DNA of 64,000 nucleotides. It comes from Arctopsyche grandis (Eukaryota; Arthropoda; Insecta; Trichoptera; Hydropsychidae). The DNA lies in NCBI RefSeq assembly GCF_051622035.1, contig NC_135362.1, positions 24,017,001-24,081,000 on the forward strand, written 5' to 3'. The notes below the pieces were generated by a model. It was not told where the DNA came from. It searched no databases and was given only the letters and a program-made list of their open reading frames with translations. Each line of letters starts with the position of its first letter. The first letter of the stretch is position 1. Position numbers and translations under genes: made by a program. Shown here piece by piece: positions 25,705-38,009 of the stretch.

Positions 25705-26090
25705 TGATCAATTTCTGGGAAAAAATGACGACATTGAATGCCATACAAGGAATAACACAATCTTGTTCAAAAGTAAAGCTAGTAACACTTGTTCAATCAT
25801 GGAAAAGATTCTTCCTGGCATAGAAACAGATTTAGTGGATTATGAAGAGAATTAAGTAAATGATATATCTGAAATATGTGGTTTTTTGTAAAATTTAAAA
25901 TGTTTTGAAAACGTGGATAAAGAAAACACCCAGGAGTGGCTTTTTAAGTGATACAAGTTTGAAACGCATTGATGATGCAGATATCGTTTCTTTTGTTTCT
26001 CAAGAGGAAGAAAATGAGAGTGACACTACAAGTGAAGAAGATACCAGTGGTTACATTAGTCATAAAACGGTACAACACTAATACTACATA
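25705..26090 (+). pseudogene. Tigger/pogo transposase relic
   Basis: Broken frames match the C-terminal half of pogo/Tigger transposases: INFWEKMTTLNAIQGITQ with VQSWKRFF, then FENVDKENTQEWLF and an acidic EEENESDTTSEEDTSGY with ISHK. It has several stops and shifts. The inverted duplication cuts through it: the left locus keeps the relic from 25705, while the right arm has only the part beyond 25784. Confidence 0.65.
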
Positions 26091-26699
26091 ACCACTAACG
26101 ACCACTTATCTGCTTAACTATGAGCGTTTTTCTTAATAATATAATGAGTATTAAAATTATGAAACAAAATTTGTGTTGTAAATATGATACTATATTCGAA
26201 ACCAAGTCAAAATTTGATGATTCGGATTATCCGTGTTTTTCAATTATCCGTGACCTTCCTCCCCAGCATTAGCCCTGATAATCGAGAGTGTGCTGTACAT
26301 ACATTTAATATGTATGTATGTAAAATATGTACGCTAAATGAAAAAAAAACGATGGTATGCTATCTAAGAGGGTGCAGAAGAAAACAATGATAAAATATGT
26401 GTGTATAAAATGTATTGAAAATCTTTATTGATATAACTTCAATAAACCGTTATAAAATAAATTTTTTTACATGCTATTTCTTACACAACGATTATACATG
26501 TTTGCAGGCCATATCAGATGGAGGGGGGCAAAAAGCGAAGTTGCCATGGGCCACACCTTAAGCGACTAAATAGACTGGCGACGCTAAACATACATTTCCA
26601 GATAGCGCGTACAAATATACTTTAGATTATTTTGAAATAATATCTGATTTTGCTGGCGCTGTTTTATGTTACATAATTTTTTTAAGAAAATAAATCCAA

Positions 26700-26935
26700 T
26701 ATATAATTTCGAAAAAGACTTTGTGTGTATGTAAGTATGTAAGTTTTGTAAGTATCTTTGGTAGGGAACTTCGAAAACAAAACAAAGTTTCTATGACGAC
26801 AATTTAATTGGTTGAATATTATATTTTTTTCGATTCAAATAAATTTAATAAAAAAACAAATTAATATTTACTATTAGATTCACCATGTTTGCGCTGTTTA
26901 AATCACAAATACTGAGCGAAGCCGGGTAAAACAAA
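26700..26935 (+). mobile_element. Helitron family A fragment (left arm)
   Basis: Runs from ATATAATTTCGAAAAAGAC to GCGAAGCCGGGTAAAAC. The final CTAG is missing. It is mirrored at 29266-29500. Confidence 0.5.
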
Positions 26936-27022
26936 ACTGCCGTAATTCAATTGGGCCAAATTGTGAAGCTATCACCTTTGCACTCTTAAGGATGGTACCT
27001 ATATTCACTTTACAATTTGGGA

Positions 27023-27349
27023 CTAACCCCAAGTATTTATAGGTTTACATTTTCCCTGAGAATCGGGAAAATGATTTTTCGGGCACTGCAGTGGAACTGA
27101 GGTACTGCCAAAACCACCAACGCCCGCGTTATTAAAGGAGACATTAGAAACGACACATTCTCCTGTTTCAACGTATGTTTGAATCAGAATACACAAAGGA
27201 TGATTTTCAGTACATGAATAGAAATCGTATGTTTTATAAATATCTCGAAACGTGTATCCCGGAGGGCACTGTCGCGACACCATTACAGCCATCGAATTCC
27301 CCATAGCTACGGTACTTAATATAAGTAGCAGTGAACATATTTTATACAT
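27023..27349 (-). CDS. Small secreted six-cysteine protein 2a
   Basis: 108 residues starting MYKICSLLLILSTVAMG, a signal peptide. Six mature cysteines (QCPPG, SCTEN, LCILI, ECVVS, QCPKN, KCKPI) and the ending CPKNHFPDSQGKC then KPINTWG match the layout of the gene at 21266-21607. One intron (27444-27359, donor GTATGTAC, acceptor TTGCAG) separates an untranslated first exon from the ATG, and a TATA box lies upstream. It is identical to the protein in the right arm. A secreted disulphide-rich peptide is inferred; the target is unknown. Confidence 0.75.
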   Translation of the reverse strand: MYKICSLLLILSTVAMGNSMAVMVSRQCPPGYTFRDIYKTYDFYSCTENHPLCILIQTYVETGECVVSNVSFNNAGVGGFGSTSVPLQCPKNHFPDSQGKCKPINTWG

Positions 27350-27518
27350 TTTATTGTCCTGCAATGTAAAATTTTCACAAATTGTATTTTGAATGATTTT
27401 ATGAATAAAAATATTCGTGTGTGTTCTTTGACATATGTACATACCTGCATACATACTAATGTAGTATCTGGTTTGATAATTTGAAGATGAATGTATCATC
27501 TTTGGGATTATTCATTCA

Positions 27519-27526
27519 CTTTTATA
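27519..27526 (-). promoter_or_regulatory. TATA box of secreted protein 2a
   Basis: TATAAAAG on the minus strand, mirrored at 28679-28686. Confidence 0.5.
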
Positions 27527-27950
27527 CTTAAACAGATACATATATATCCATGACAGCATCATATTCATAACAATGTGCAAAACAGGTAAAGCCCAAGGGC
27601 GTCATGTTGTTGTTGCTGTTTTTGTTTTTAATATTAAAAAAAAACAGTTTATCGATATTTGCAATGTATGTATGTATGTATATAGTATATATACATACAT
27701 ATATACACACACGATAGGTATAAATATATATGAATTTGAAATTATTTATGTACGAATTTCTACAAGCAATATGTGGAAATCTATATGAATATAAATTGTA
27801 GATTATTCGATTAACTGACATCAATAGGCAAAAAATAATGCTTGTAGAAATTCGTTATAATAGAGGTTTCTCATAATGATCAGCCTAGCTTAAATATACT
27901 GGTTGTTCCAAATATTGTTTTAATCCTTTTTGTATTAAAAATAAAGTTTT

Positions 27951-28021
27951 CAATTTTTGCAAGAATATTGGCTAGACACCTAAATTGGAAAGTCCTTAAA
28001 AATAGAATATGTCTGGAAAAA

Positions 28022-28119
<98 letters not shown>

Positions 28120-28254
28120 ATGAACAAAACCCAACTTTATCTATGTACGTAGTAACAATAGACGATGTTTTGTGATCATGCGAAAATTCGAACTCGAGAT
28201 TTTGACTGATTCGAACTCAGAATCGATTACTGATCACGTTTTTAATGATCTAGT
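27951..28254. repeat. Centre of the inverted duplication
   Basis: A spacer of 304 bases between the arms: a TA repeat of about 46 units (28024-28116), then an inverted RTE-like fragment containing TGATCATGCGAAAATTCG (about 28125-28254). The TA tract alone could extrude as a hairpin. Confidence 0.8.
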
Positions 28255-28678
28255 AAAACTTTATTTTTAATACAAAAAGGATTAAAACAATATTTGGAAC
28301 AACCAGTATGTTTAAGCTAGGCTGATCATTATGAGAAACCTCTATTATAACGAATTTCTACAAGCATTATTTTTTGCCTATTGATGTCAGTTAATCGAAT
28401 AATCTACAATTTATATTCATATAGATTTCCACATATTGCTTGTAGAAATTCGTACATAAATAATTTCAAATTCATATATATTTATACCTATCGTGTGTGT
28501 ATATATGTATGTATATATACTATATACATACATACATACATTGCAAATATCGATAAACTGTTTTTTTTTAATATTAAAAACAAAAACAGCAACAACAACA
28601 TGACGCCCTTGGGCTTTACCTGTTTTGCACATTGTTATGAATATGATGCTGTCATGGATATATATGTATCTGTTTAAG

Positions 28679-28686
28679 TATAAAAG
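28679..28686 (+). promoter_or_regulatory. TATA box of secreted protein 2b
   Basis: TATAAAAG about 80 bases before the donor of the untranslated first exon (28760/28761). Confidence 0.5.
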
Positions 28687-28855
28687 TGAATGAATAATCC
28701 CAAAGATGATACATTCATCTTCAAATTATCAAACCAGATACTACATTAGTATGTATGCAGGTATGTACATATGTCAAAGAACACACACGAATATTTTTAT
28801 TCATAAAATCATTCAAAATACAATTTGTGAAAATTTTACATTGCAGGACAATAAA

Positions 28856-29182
28856 ATGTATAAAATATGTTCACTGCTACTTATATTAAGTACCGTAGCT
28901 ATGGGGAATTCGATGGCTGTAATGGTGTCGCGACAGTGCCCTCCGGGATACACGTTTCGAGATATTTATAAAACATACGATTTCTATTCATGTACTGAAA
29001 ATCATCCTTTGTGTATTCTGATTCAAACATACGTTGAAACAGGAGAATGTGTCGTTTCTAATGTCTCCTTTAATAACGCGGGCGTTGGTGGTTTTGGCAG
29101 TACCTCAGTTCCACTGCAGTGCCCGAAAAATCATTTTCCCGATTCTCAGGGAAAATGTAAACCTATAAATACTTGGGGTTAG
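28856..29182 (+). CDS. Small secreted six-cysteine protein 2b
   Basis: An inverted duplicate of the gene at 27023-27349 with an identical 108-residue product. Its untranslated exon, 86-base intron (28761-28846) and TATA box are all retained. Both copies therefore look functional, and the two promoters point away from the duplication centre. Expression of one or both cannot be read from sequence. Confidence 0.75.
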   Translation: MYKICSLLLILSTVAMGNSMAVMVSRQCPPGYTFRDIYKTYDFYSCTENHPLCILIQTYVETGECVVSNVSFNNAGVGGFGSTSVPLQCPKNHFPDSQGKCKPINTWG

Positions 29183-29265
29183 TCCCAAATTGTAAAGTGA
29201 ATATAGGTACCATCCTTAAGAGTGCAAAGGTGATAGCTTCACAATTTGGTCCAATTGAATTACGG

Positions 29266-29500
29266 CAGTTTTGTTTTACCCGGCTTCGCTCAGTATTTGT
29301 GATTTAAACAGCGTAAACATGGTGAATCTAATAGTAAATATTAATTTGTTTTTTTATTAAATTTATTTGAATCGAAAAAAATATAATATTCAACCAATTA
29401 AATTGTCGTCATAGAAACTTTGTTTTGTTTTCGAAGTTCCCTACCAAAGATACTTACATACTTACATACACACAAAGTCTTTTTCAAAATTATATATTGG
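29266..29500 (-). mobile_element. Helitron family A fragment (right arm)
   Basis: Mirror of 26700-26935, with a handful of differences. Confidence 0.5.
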
Positions 29501-30459
29501 ATTTATTTTCTTAAAAAAATTATGTAACATAAGACAGCGCCAGCAAAATCAGATAAGTATATTTGTACGCGCTATCTGGAAATGTATGTTTAGCGTCGCC
29601 AGTCTATTTAGTCGCTTAAGGTGTGGCCTATGGCAACTTCGCTTTTTGCCCCCCCTCCATCTGATATGGCCTGCAAACATGTATAATCGTTGTGTAAGAA
29701 ATAGCATGTAAAAAAATTTATTTTATAACGGTTTATTGAAGTTATATCAATAAAGATTTTCAATACATTTTATACACACATATTTTATCATTGTTTTCTT
29801 CTGCACCCTCTTAGATAGCATACCATCGTTTTTTTTTCATTTAGCGTACATATTTTACATACATACATATTAAATGTATGTACAGCACACTCTCGATTAT
29901 CAGGGCTAATGCTGGGGAGGAAGGTCACGGATAATTGAAAAACACGGATAATCCGAATCATCAAATTTTGACTTGGTTTCGAATATAGTATCATATTTAC
30001 AACACAAATTTTGTTTCATAATTTTAATACTCATTATATTATTAAGAAAAACGCTCATAGTTAAGCAGATAAGTGGTCGTTAGTGGTTATGTAGTATTAG
30101 TGTTGTACCGTTTTATGACTAATGTAACCACTGGTATCTTCTTCACTTGTAGTGTCACTCTCATTTTCTTCCTCTTGAGAAACAAAAAAAAGAAACGATA
30201 TCTGCATCATCAATGCGTTTAAAACTTGGATCACTTAAATCATGATTGAGCCACTCCTGGGTGTTTTCTTTATCCACGTTTTCAAAACATTTTAAATTTT
30301 ACAAAAAACCACATATTTCAGATATATCATTTACTTAATTCTCTTCATAATCCACTAAATCTGTTTCTATGCCAGGAAGAATCTTTTCCATGATTGAACA
30401 AGTGTTCAATCATGGAAAAGTGACCCAAGAGCATGGAATATCAAGAATATTCTTGACTA

Positions 30460-30464
30460 AATAC

Positions 30465-30553
<89 letters not shown>

Positions 30554-30817
30554 GAATGTCTGTCTGTCTGTGTGTCTCGAATAGGCTCCTAAACTACTGA
30601 ACCGATTACGATGGAACTTTCAGGATTTGTTGTATGCACGTCCGGGAAGATTACTATGAAAAATATCACCCAAAAATGGAAACGAAAACGGAAAAAACGG
30701 GAATGAGTGTCATTGCGACGCAATAATTTCAAATGTGTGTTTTTCCGACAAATGGGAACGGGAAAGGGGAATTGCATGCGTTATTGTGGCATTGCAACGC
30801 ATGCCGGGTTCAGCTAG
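30460..30817 (+). mobile_element. Non-autonomous Helitron, family B
   Basis: Starts in a TA-rich tract followed by AATGAATGTCTGTCTGTCTG, continues AACCGATTACGATGGAAC and ends with a 9-base stem (30774-30782 with 30796-30804) then CAGCTAG, followed by T. These are the Helitron 3' hairpin and CTAG terminus. It lies just outside the right arm of the inverted duplication. Confidence 0.65.
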
Positions 30818-30829
30818 TATCTAAATAAA

Positions 30830-33800
30830 TGTATTGTATTTTTTAATGCGACGCCGTAATCCTGAGCAAAGACGAGCAATTAAAATATTATTGATTATGC
30901 AATAACATGAATACTAACTACATATAACGTGCAACGGCGCATTGATATCCTAATGTTGATACACCAGCACGTTATCAGATATTACCCCCTCTTGAGTGAT
31001 TGCTTATCAGCTACTTTGGGCCGGGTTTTATGTCCGTTTCGAGTGAGTCTCGGCCATTTTGAATCGGCATCCAGAGGTGTGAGTACGTCCCCATTACGGG
31101 TCATTCATAGCCACGCTTCTTCTTCTGCAAGATGAGACGAGCCAAGTCATTCACCGTGCATCCATATCCACATCCGAAGATGACAATGTGAATTCATGGA
31201 CGATCGAGCTGATAGGTTCGATGACGCCACTCGGTTAGTATTATTATAGTTGCACTTAAATTGCTTCAACTCATTGGCCACGCCTTTACCTCGTGTCGTC
31301 TATGCCCAACTTAATGTTAAGTTAAGGTGACCTTTTTTTTCAAATTGAAAACCAGGACATTTTATCAAAAAAAAATATTTTTCTAAATACTTCTATTATT
31401 AAAAACTAAAAAGAATTAATTTTCTTTAATGCTCTTATAAAATTCTACACAGAACTGGTTAAAACTATTATTATCGACTAGCAAACATTTTTAAGTTTTA
31501 ACAGTCAATATTGCACTTTATTCCGCATAAAGTGATTTCACACACGTCACCAAAATCTCAAATCACGGAACATATGGCACCCGAAAATTCCATCCAACGA
31601 GATCGCGCGTGCCAGATATTCCGTATTCACGATTTTCGTGGCAATTATTGTCGTGTGCGCGATCGCAATGTGCGAAATAATCCGTTTATCGGTTTCAAAG
31701 TATTGTGCAATGAAACGATAAAAAAATAAGTATTGATTTAGTTGAAAATCTTTTCATTCATTTGACTTCAAAATATCAATAAAATAAAAAGGCCGCAATA
31801 TTCCTGTATAGAATAATCCTGTCTACTTTTCGAACATGCTAATTTTCCTATTTATGTATGCATCTGTAACATTCTCCCTCGCCGCGTACTTGGTACGGGA
31901 AAGAAACCCCAACACACTTGTGAGTATTGAAAAACGAATTGACATGTGATTTATGTAACATTCTACAAGTCATAGTTTATAACAGGAAACTGCTAAGCCT
32001 TTTTAAACATTATCTAATCACGAATTGAAAATAAATACGCTCTTATCAAATAAACTCGCAACCGTCGACTTGTGGTTGAGATAATGATTTGCGCCAACGC
32101 CCAACATTTTTCTCCATTATCGCCTGGCTTGAACTATTCCTACCGTACATATGTACATGCTGTTGCAATATTGAATCCTAGCGACGCTAGACAAGGGTAT
32201 TTTCAATATACTCGTCACATTTACTGGCCATAAAACCACCGAGTTGGCCAGCGCTTCGCAAGAAGCAATCACTTCCTTTCCGGCCGTCAGAATAAATTGT
32301 TGTGCATAACCAACACCTGTTGTCTCACTCGTCCTACCCATAGATAATTTAAACCATAGATAATTTTTTTGGAAATAAACCATGCGTAGCAACGCATTGG
32401 CAATGGGGTGATTGGCAAGGGCGTCGGTTCCAAGGGGAACCTAAGGCGCCCCCTTGCCTTATTTTCAATGTGCAATAAGTAATGGTGTAGTGGGGCTTTG
32501 TCGAGCTGGAGAGCGCCCCTCTTCTTGCCCTAAATGTAAAATATAGATTTCACGTTTCCAATATTAAAAGAGTATAAAAATATGTAACTTTTATTTGTTG
32601 TTAATTTATTTTTCAAAATATGAATCTGTTGAAACTATTCGTTTGAAACGTTCACGAATTTTCAATTCTAATAAAATAAGGAAAAATATTTTAATTTTAT
32701 TTTTAAATCTTTCAACTTGGAACTTCAGCAGTGATTCGACGCTTTCATTATTCGTATTTTGTACCTAGCACTTTCCGAAACATTTTTTAATTCGTGACGT
32801 TATTTTAATCCTCAAAATTCAAAAACTGATTAAGTTACGTATTTATTTGAAAAAAAAATTTCCCCTGTGGCCAGTTTTTTTCCTTAATGTATAAATAGTA
32901 GATAAATTAAAATGGAAGTACACCTACATATTATCTAATTATATAATTTTTTTTTAATTTCACAAAACATTTAAAAAAAATAAAAATGTTTTGAATAACA
33001 ATACTGGCCAATTCTAAAAAAATAAGGGGGGAGATAAGTTAATTGTTAATTTTTACAATATTACATTGGCAATATGGGGTATTTACATACATATATTTAA
33101 AAAAATTGGTTCTTGAAAATTTTTTTTGACTGCTCATTTTAATATTTTAATAAATATAATCTTTTATATTTATTAAATTAGATATTTGCCAAGGGCGCCA
33201 AAACACTGCTCTGATTCCAAAGTTCTTCAGTAAATCTAGGCATTTCCAGAATCCAGCTAATGTTACTAAAGTAGATAAAATTGAGAAAACAAAAAACTTT
33301 TAATGAGTTCTGAAACATATTCATAATTGAAAAGCGTATTATTGTATAGTGGACAACCGTTTGCTTAAGCATTTGTTTATATAAGAGCCCTTCCAAAAGT
33401 AATCTATCTATAATCTAGAATAATAAGCTAGGATGTCACAAACAGTACACCAAATTTGGTGGTTCCCAGCTGAAAACTAGATTTGCACAGAAGATAAATA
33501 TTCAAACATTAATTTTAAGTATATTTAAATAAAAATAAAGAAATTACCAAATTGTATTTTTCAGAAAACTTTGCCTTTGCATTTTGATATGGCGTGCAAC
33601 TTTTGAAGATGATTGAGCTAAAAGATGACTGCACGCAGATTTTTGCAACAATGCACACAATCCAAAAAAAGACTGCATATATTGGTTCAACATTTGGGCT
33701 GAATACTTGGGAAAATTCCGTGCTGTTTGTTTATCAAAGAAAATTTAATCAAGGTACTTTATTTTCTACATACATACATACATCTATCTATCATCAATTA

Positions 33801-34250
33801 TATATCAAAAAAGAAAATTAATACTCTGAATGTTTTACAGAAAATATTACATATGAAGACAAGAAGATGAAGAAGCTGCATCAATTTTTTGGTTGCAGTA
33901 TTTGTGACTCATGAATCATGATGTTCGGCATAATATTAATGTATTATACATACATACATATGTATACCATGAAAGTGCCTAATGCTGTGCCTTATTTTTA
34001 AAATCTCTCCCTATCAAAATTTAATTTATTTAACCCCATAATATTGTAGAACATTTTGTCTACTTCAATGGCATATATTTTTAAGTATTGATATTGTTTT
34101 TGGTCCACTTCTCACATTGATTGCGATTGAGATTATCATATTGTTTATTAAGCACAATTTCAACTTATAAGAAAAATATAGATACTTTTCTTATAAATAA
34201 TTGTATAGGAAAAGTGTCAGAATTCAGACAGTGCCCCAAATTTATCACAG
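30830..34250. other. No gene seen; decayed repeats
   Basis: AT-rich with scattered repeat words. A palindromic MITE-like copy occupies 31507-31695. A GC-richer piece at 32400-32520 can pair with itself (CAAGGGCG with CGCCCCCTTGCC). No coding frame is convincing. Confidence 0.4.
31507..31695. repeat. Palindromic MITE-like repeat
   Basis: Shares CACGTCACCAAAATCTC, GCCAGATATTCCGTATTC and GCGATCGCAATGTGCG with the copy at 60309-60503, including near-complementary ends (TTATTCCGC / GCGAAATAA). Confidence 0.55.
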
Positions 34251-34269
34251 CTCTGTGATTATACTCCTG

Positions 34270-34960
34270 TCCATTCGGATGCTGATTTGTCGACGTTTAG
34301 GTTTCCAGTGCTCACTGCTGTAATTACTGCCCTAGTCTCCATTCCACAGCATATCAGTTTCCATTGATGTGTATCGATTCATCAAACCATCGTTGGTCAA
34401 ATTTGTCCACGGTTACGCCTTAGTATCATAACTCTCAACACTGATAAATCCACCGGTGTTTGGAAAATAAGAGCCACCTGTAACGAATAGTTTCCCTTTG
34501 AGTGCAACGTTCAATACAAAGGAAATTTATCAGCTTTTCGACATGTATCACTTTCGCTCAATGAAAGTTGATAAGTCGAAAGTAATTTTCTACTTGATGT
34601 TCATTTCTTCAGGTGTGTTCCACAATATAAGAGACACAATAATCTTCCTTGTCAACCTCTTATATGCAAGGCCACCCTTCGAATGTTGGGACTTTGGCGG
34701 TGAAAAAGTCTCCAATTTCATAAATTTTACCATTGATAAATGCTATAGAACAGTACCCATATATGTACCTTCTAAGCGAGCATTGTTTTATCCCCGGAAA
34801 CTCGGGGTAAAAGTTTCCTTCTACTCAAAGGAGTTCACAGATGTTCCTTTAGCATCATAATACTCCACACTGACTAAAGGGGTCACTGGAGGTTTTAACC
34901 ACCAGTGACATAGACTTTCCCTTTGATTGTAACTGTGGAACCCCTTAGCGGTTCCCACAG
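34270..34960 (-). pseudogene. Kelch-repeat pseudogene
   Basis: Three minus-strand pieces read like kelch blades: VALKGKLFVTGGSY with SVESYDTKA (about 34500-34390), SIAFINGKIYEIGDF (about 34750-34690) and a GKVYVTGG block (about 34930-34900) followed by SVEYYDAKG. Stops and frame shifts separate them, so no intact gene remains here. A plus-strand open frame at 34498-34860 is only its antisense. A KLHL-type ancestor is likely but the BTB and BACK parts are not visible. Confidence 0.6.
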
Positions 34961-35170
34961 TCTAGGTCTTCTTTTTTCATTGTCTCAATTTGACAGATTT
35001 CAAGACATATGCTTTTTTAATAATAATGTTGGTTACATTTCGGTAACACACATTTCTTGTCGATATTTATTACTCGAGGTGTAATAGAATTTGAAATTGA
35101 CTTTTGCGTCATTGGAACCCTACTTTTTTTTAAAAGCCATACATTATTTAGGGTTTTTCTTATGTTTGAG

Positions 35171-35447
35171 GCCGGGTGCTACGGGACGGCCCAAATTAAA
35201 AATCAGTTTAATTTTACTTCGGAGATGCCCTCTTTGAATGTTCTTTAGATGGACGGAAAATTCAGTGCTCAATTGTATCAAGAATTTTATCGTGTTGTCT
35301 GCAAGTTTTCCGGGTGCTACGGAACGGCCCAAATTAAAAATCAGTTTGATTTTATTTTATTTCGGAGATGCCCTCTTTGAATGTTCTATAGATGAACGGA
35401 AAATTCAGTGCTCTTATATCAAGAATTTTATAGTTTTGTCTGCAAAT
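35171..35447 (+). repeat. Tandem duplication, period about 138
   Basis: Two copies of a unit starting CCGGGTGCTACGG and containing TTCGGAGATGCCCTCTTTG, with a few differences. Confidence 0.75.
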
Positions 35448-36056
35448 TCTGTATATCATTATTTGGGTCTCTTCGGTTGCTTTTCTCCCTGGACCCATTT
35501 CGATGTGTGACATGTCTCTTTTAAATTAAGGCTGTCATATTGTATGTGTTCAGATCACGTCCCACCAAATTAGGGTGAAATTGCCTTTGCCATTGGTTTT
35601 TGGCAAAGGTCGGAGTGTAATAGTCGCCTCAAATTTTCCATTGGCAATGTGGAATGTAGATTATTATATTATTTTCGCAAATATATCGTATATTGGGTGA
35701 AATTAAATAATTTAAAGTTATAAAATTGTTCCATGAACAAATGGCATCATAGTAAAACTATATTGTTAGAATGAACTTATTGTACTTGTATATATTTTTT
35801 TGCTAATTTCAGCATGAAGGTTCGTTGGGTATCTGTGTGATTTATCGCAGACGATGACGAACACCCTTTCTTTAGTATACATATATTATACATAGAGACT
35901 ATTTCATTATTTTATTGACCACTTGAAAGATCCATTAATGACCATTGGTGACAAATCATATATTCCTATCATTTAGGAGTGATCACGAGGTTCATCGAGG
36001 ACACTAAATGCCCTTGATTGTCTTCGAATTTTTTTATTTTATTTATTCTTTTATAG

Positions 36057-36216
36057 TGTGGCGGCTCGCTATATGACATGGTCGAGTTAGGTCACCTTCC
36101 TGCGAGTTGGGACCAACTCGCCCGTGTTCAGAGTCGCTACCGCACTCCGTCTCTGGCTTCCATAATAAAAGCACGTGCATCAACTTGCCAGTCGTCTCAT
36201 TCGTTCATCCCCTATA
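36057..36216 (+). mobile_element. Solo LTR, 160-base family
   Basis: Starts TGTGGCGGCTCGCTATA, ends CCCTATA, carries an AATAAAAG signal and is flanked by the 4-base duplication ATAG. The inverse relative at 60590-60750 has the same form. Start and end resemble those of the gypsy LTR at 9243, so a related LTR lineage is likely. Only the LTR remains. Confidence 0.7.
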
Positions 36217-36718
36217 ATAGTTTGTTTACAAAAATGATGTATAGATACTTATCAGTGACGCACGATAGTGATATTTCCACCGTAATTCACTGATACATGT
36301 ATGTGGAATTATTGTTATATTCATTCATTATTTTCCAATAAAATAATAAAAAAATGAAATTTCGTTTTTTTTATTTAAACTTAAAAATGTTGTCATCGAA
36401 AGAGATTTGAAAATCAGTGGTATTCCAGGACAACAGGAAAGAGTGAGTGATTTTTTTTTTGTAAGTATCAAATAAATTTTTAATTAAAGGAGATTTTAAA
36501 CTACCAATGAATTTATACTCTTCCAATAATACCGAATTATGAAATATATGGACAATGCCAATAGGATTGTACCACTTTTATTAATTAATAATTATGGAGA
36601 AAATACAGTATACTATGAAATATTATAATCAGGGCTCGAAATGGAAAATTTCGCGAATAGGAGCGCTTGACAATTTTCAAACATATTGATATTTTTTATT
36701 GTATGAGTATATTATATA

Positions 36719-36976
36719 CTAGTTGTTTTACCCGGCTTCGCTCAGTATTTGTAATATAAACAGCGTGAAAATGGCGAATCTAATGTTAAATATTCATTTG
36801 TTTTTTTATTAAATTTATTTGAATCGAAAGAAATATAATATTCAACCAATTGAATTGTCGTCATAGAAAATTTGTTTTGATTAAGAAGTTCCCAAACAAA
36901 GATACTTACATGCTTACATACTTACATACATACATACATATGTACATACAAAGTCTCTTTCGAAATTATATATTAG
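36719..36976 (-). mobile_element. Non-autonomous Helitron, family A (complete)
   Basis: On the minus strand it begins TCTAATATATAATTTCG and ends GAAGCCGGGTAAAACAACTAG, inserted between A and T. It is about 258 bases, non-coding, and one of the two best copies in the window (with 53307-53516). Confidence 0.65.
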
Positions 36977-36999
36977 ATGTATGTATGTACATATGAGGG

Positions 37000-38000
37000 T
37001 TATAAAAGCAAAAGTGCCTATGTCCACATATACAAAAAATAAGCTGTAAATGCAGTTGTTTCCACTAGTTGTTCCTCTATGTATTAAACTCACAATTGGA
37101 ATGAAGAAATTCCTATATCCCATAGAAAACAATGTTTAAAAACAGCGTTCCATTCAAACACGCCTATGTCCATAAAAGGTCGCGATTTTAACCTATGTAT
37201 TAAAAAAATTATCTGTGTAAAAGTGATTTATTTTATGTTCAAATTGTTCAAGATGTTCAAAAACACCTTTTATTTTATGTTCAAGTTTTATTTAAAGTTA
37301 AAAATATTTTAGTTGCAACTTCTAACTGCACACCCTATACTTAAAAATTGCTTTGGTATGCAAACCAGCTTATAACAGGCATATAAGATTGTACACCGTT
37401 TCTTATACCTTGCATATTGGCTCCATTGTCGTAACCACCACGAAGATTTTTTGATGGATAAGCCATATTGGCTCGGCCATTTTCAATCCAGTCTTGTCTT
37501 CAATATTTATTAATTTAATGAAACTTTACTTAATTTCCACATTTGAGTATCAAACATGGGAATCTTTTTCAATGTGCATATATCGCACAAAGATCAACAT
37601 TTGTTCTTAACTACTTTCATTCTGTTTACAGTCGACAATTATAGAAAAAAATACAAAGCATTTTTCACCGTGTCCAAAACTTTGGAAGCTTTAGCGATCA
37701 ATGAGCTTTCTAATAATATTTCCAAGTTATATAAAATTTATATTTAAAATCTGACCAAACAAGAGAGTGGCGGATCATCAAACATATAACACTACTGACC
37801 ACTAAACGTTAAGATGACCAAAATATTTGCATTTTTAAACGAGTCTATTACGATTATTTTTCACCATCGTACTGGCGGAATTGATTTAATAAATATCTAT
37901 CGTTGACCAAACCGCAAAATGGCAAAGTTTCAAAACGATCAGAAGAATGTAGCAATTTCAGCTAAATCGTTTGCGAAGTGAAAAAAAAAAAAAAAAACAT
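37000..38000. other. No gene seen
   Basis: AT-rich sequence without a convincing frame. A run of A at about 37981-37998 precedes an LTR-like segment. Confidence 0.4.
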
Positions 38001-38009
38001 AAAAGACTA

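Larger units (their letters stand above)
25784..27950 (+). repeat. Left arm of 4.6 kb inverted duplication
   Basis: Bases 25784-27950 are repeated inverted at 28255-30406. The arms carry the same secreted-protein gene, Helitron piece and Tigger relic. The inner part is identical at protein level. The outer part differs by small indels (for example near 26625 and 25940). Confidence 0.9.
28255..30406 (-). repeat. Right arm of 4.6 kb inverted duplication
   Basis: Inverse copy of 25784-27950. Its outer end coincides with a 38-base perfect palindrome at 30383-30420. Confidence 0.9.

Noticed and set aside
27528-27824. 98-residue frame, mirrored at 28381-28677
   Set aside because: Tyr/Ile-rich translation of ACAT/TATA microsatellite; the mirror copy is due to the inverted duplication, not to selection.
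30369-30551. Frame ending in YIYIYI repeat
   Set aside because: Translation of the TA microsatellite next to the duplication edge.
34498-34860. 120-residue plus-strand frame
   Set aside because: It is the antisense of the kelch pseudogene and has no family likeness of its own.
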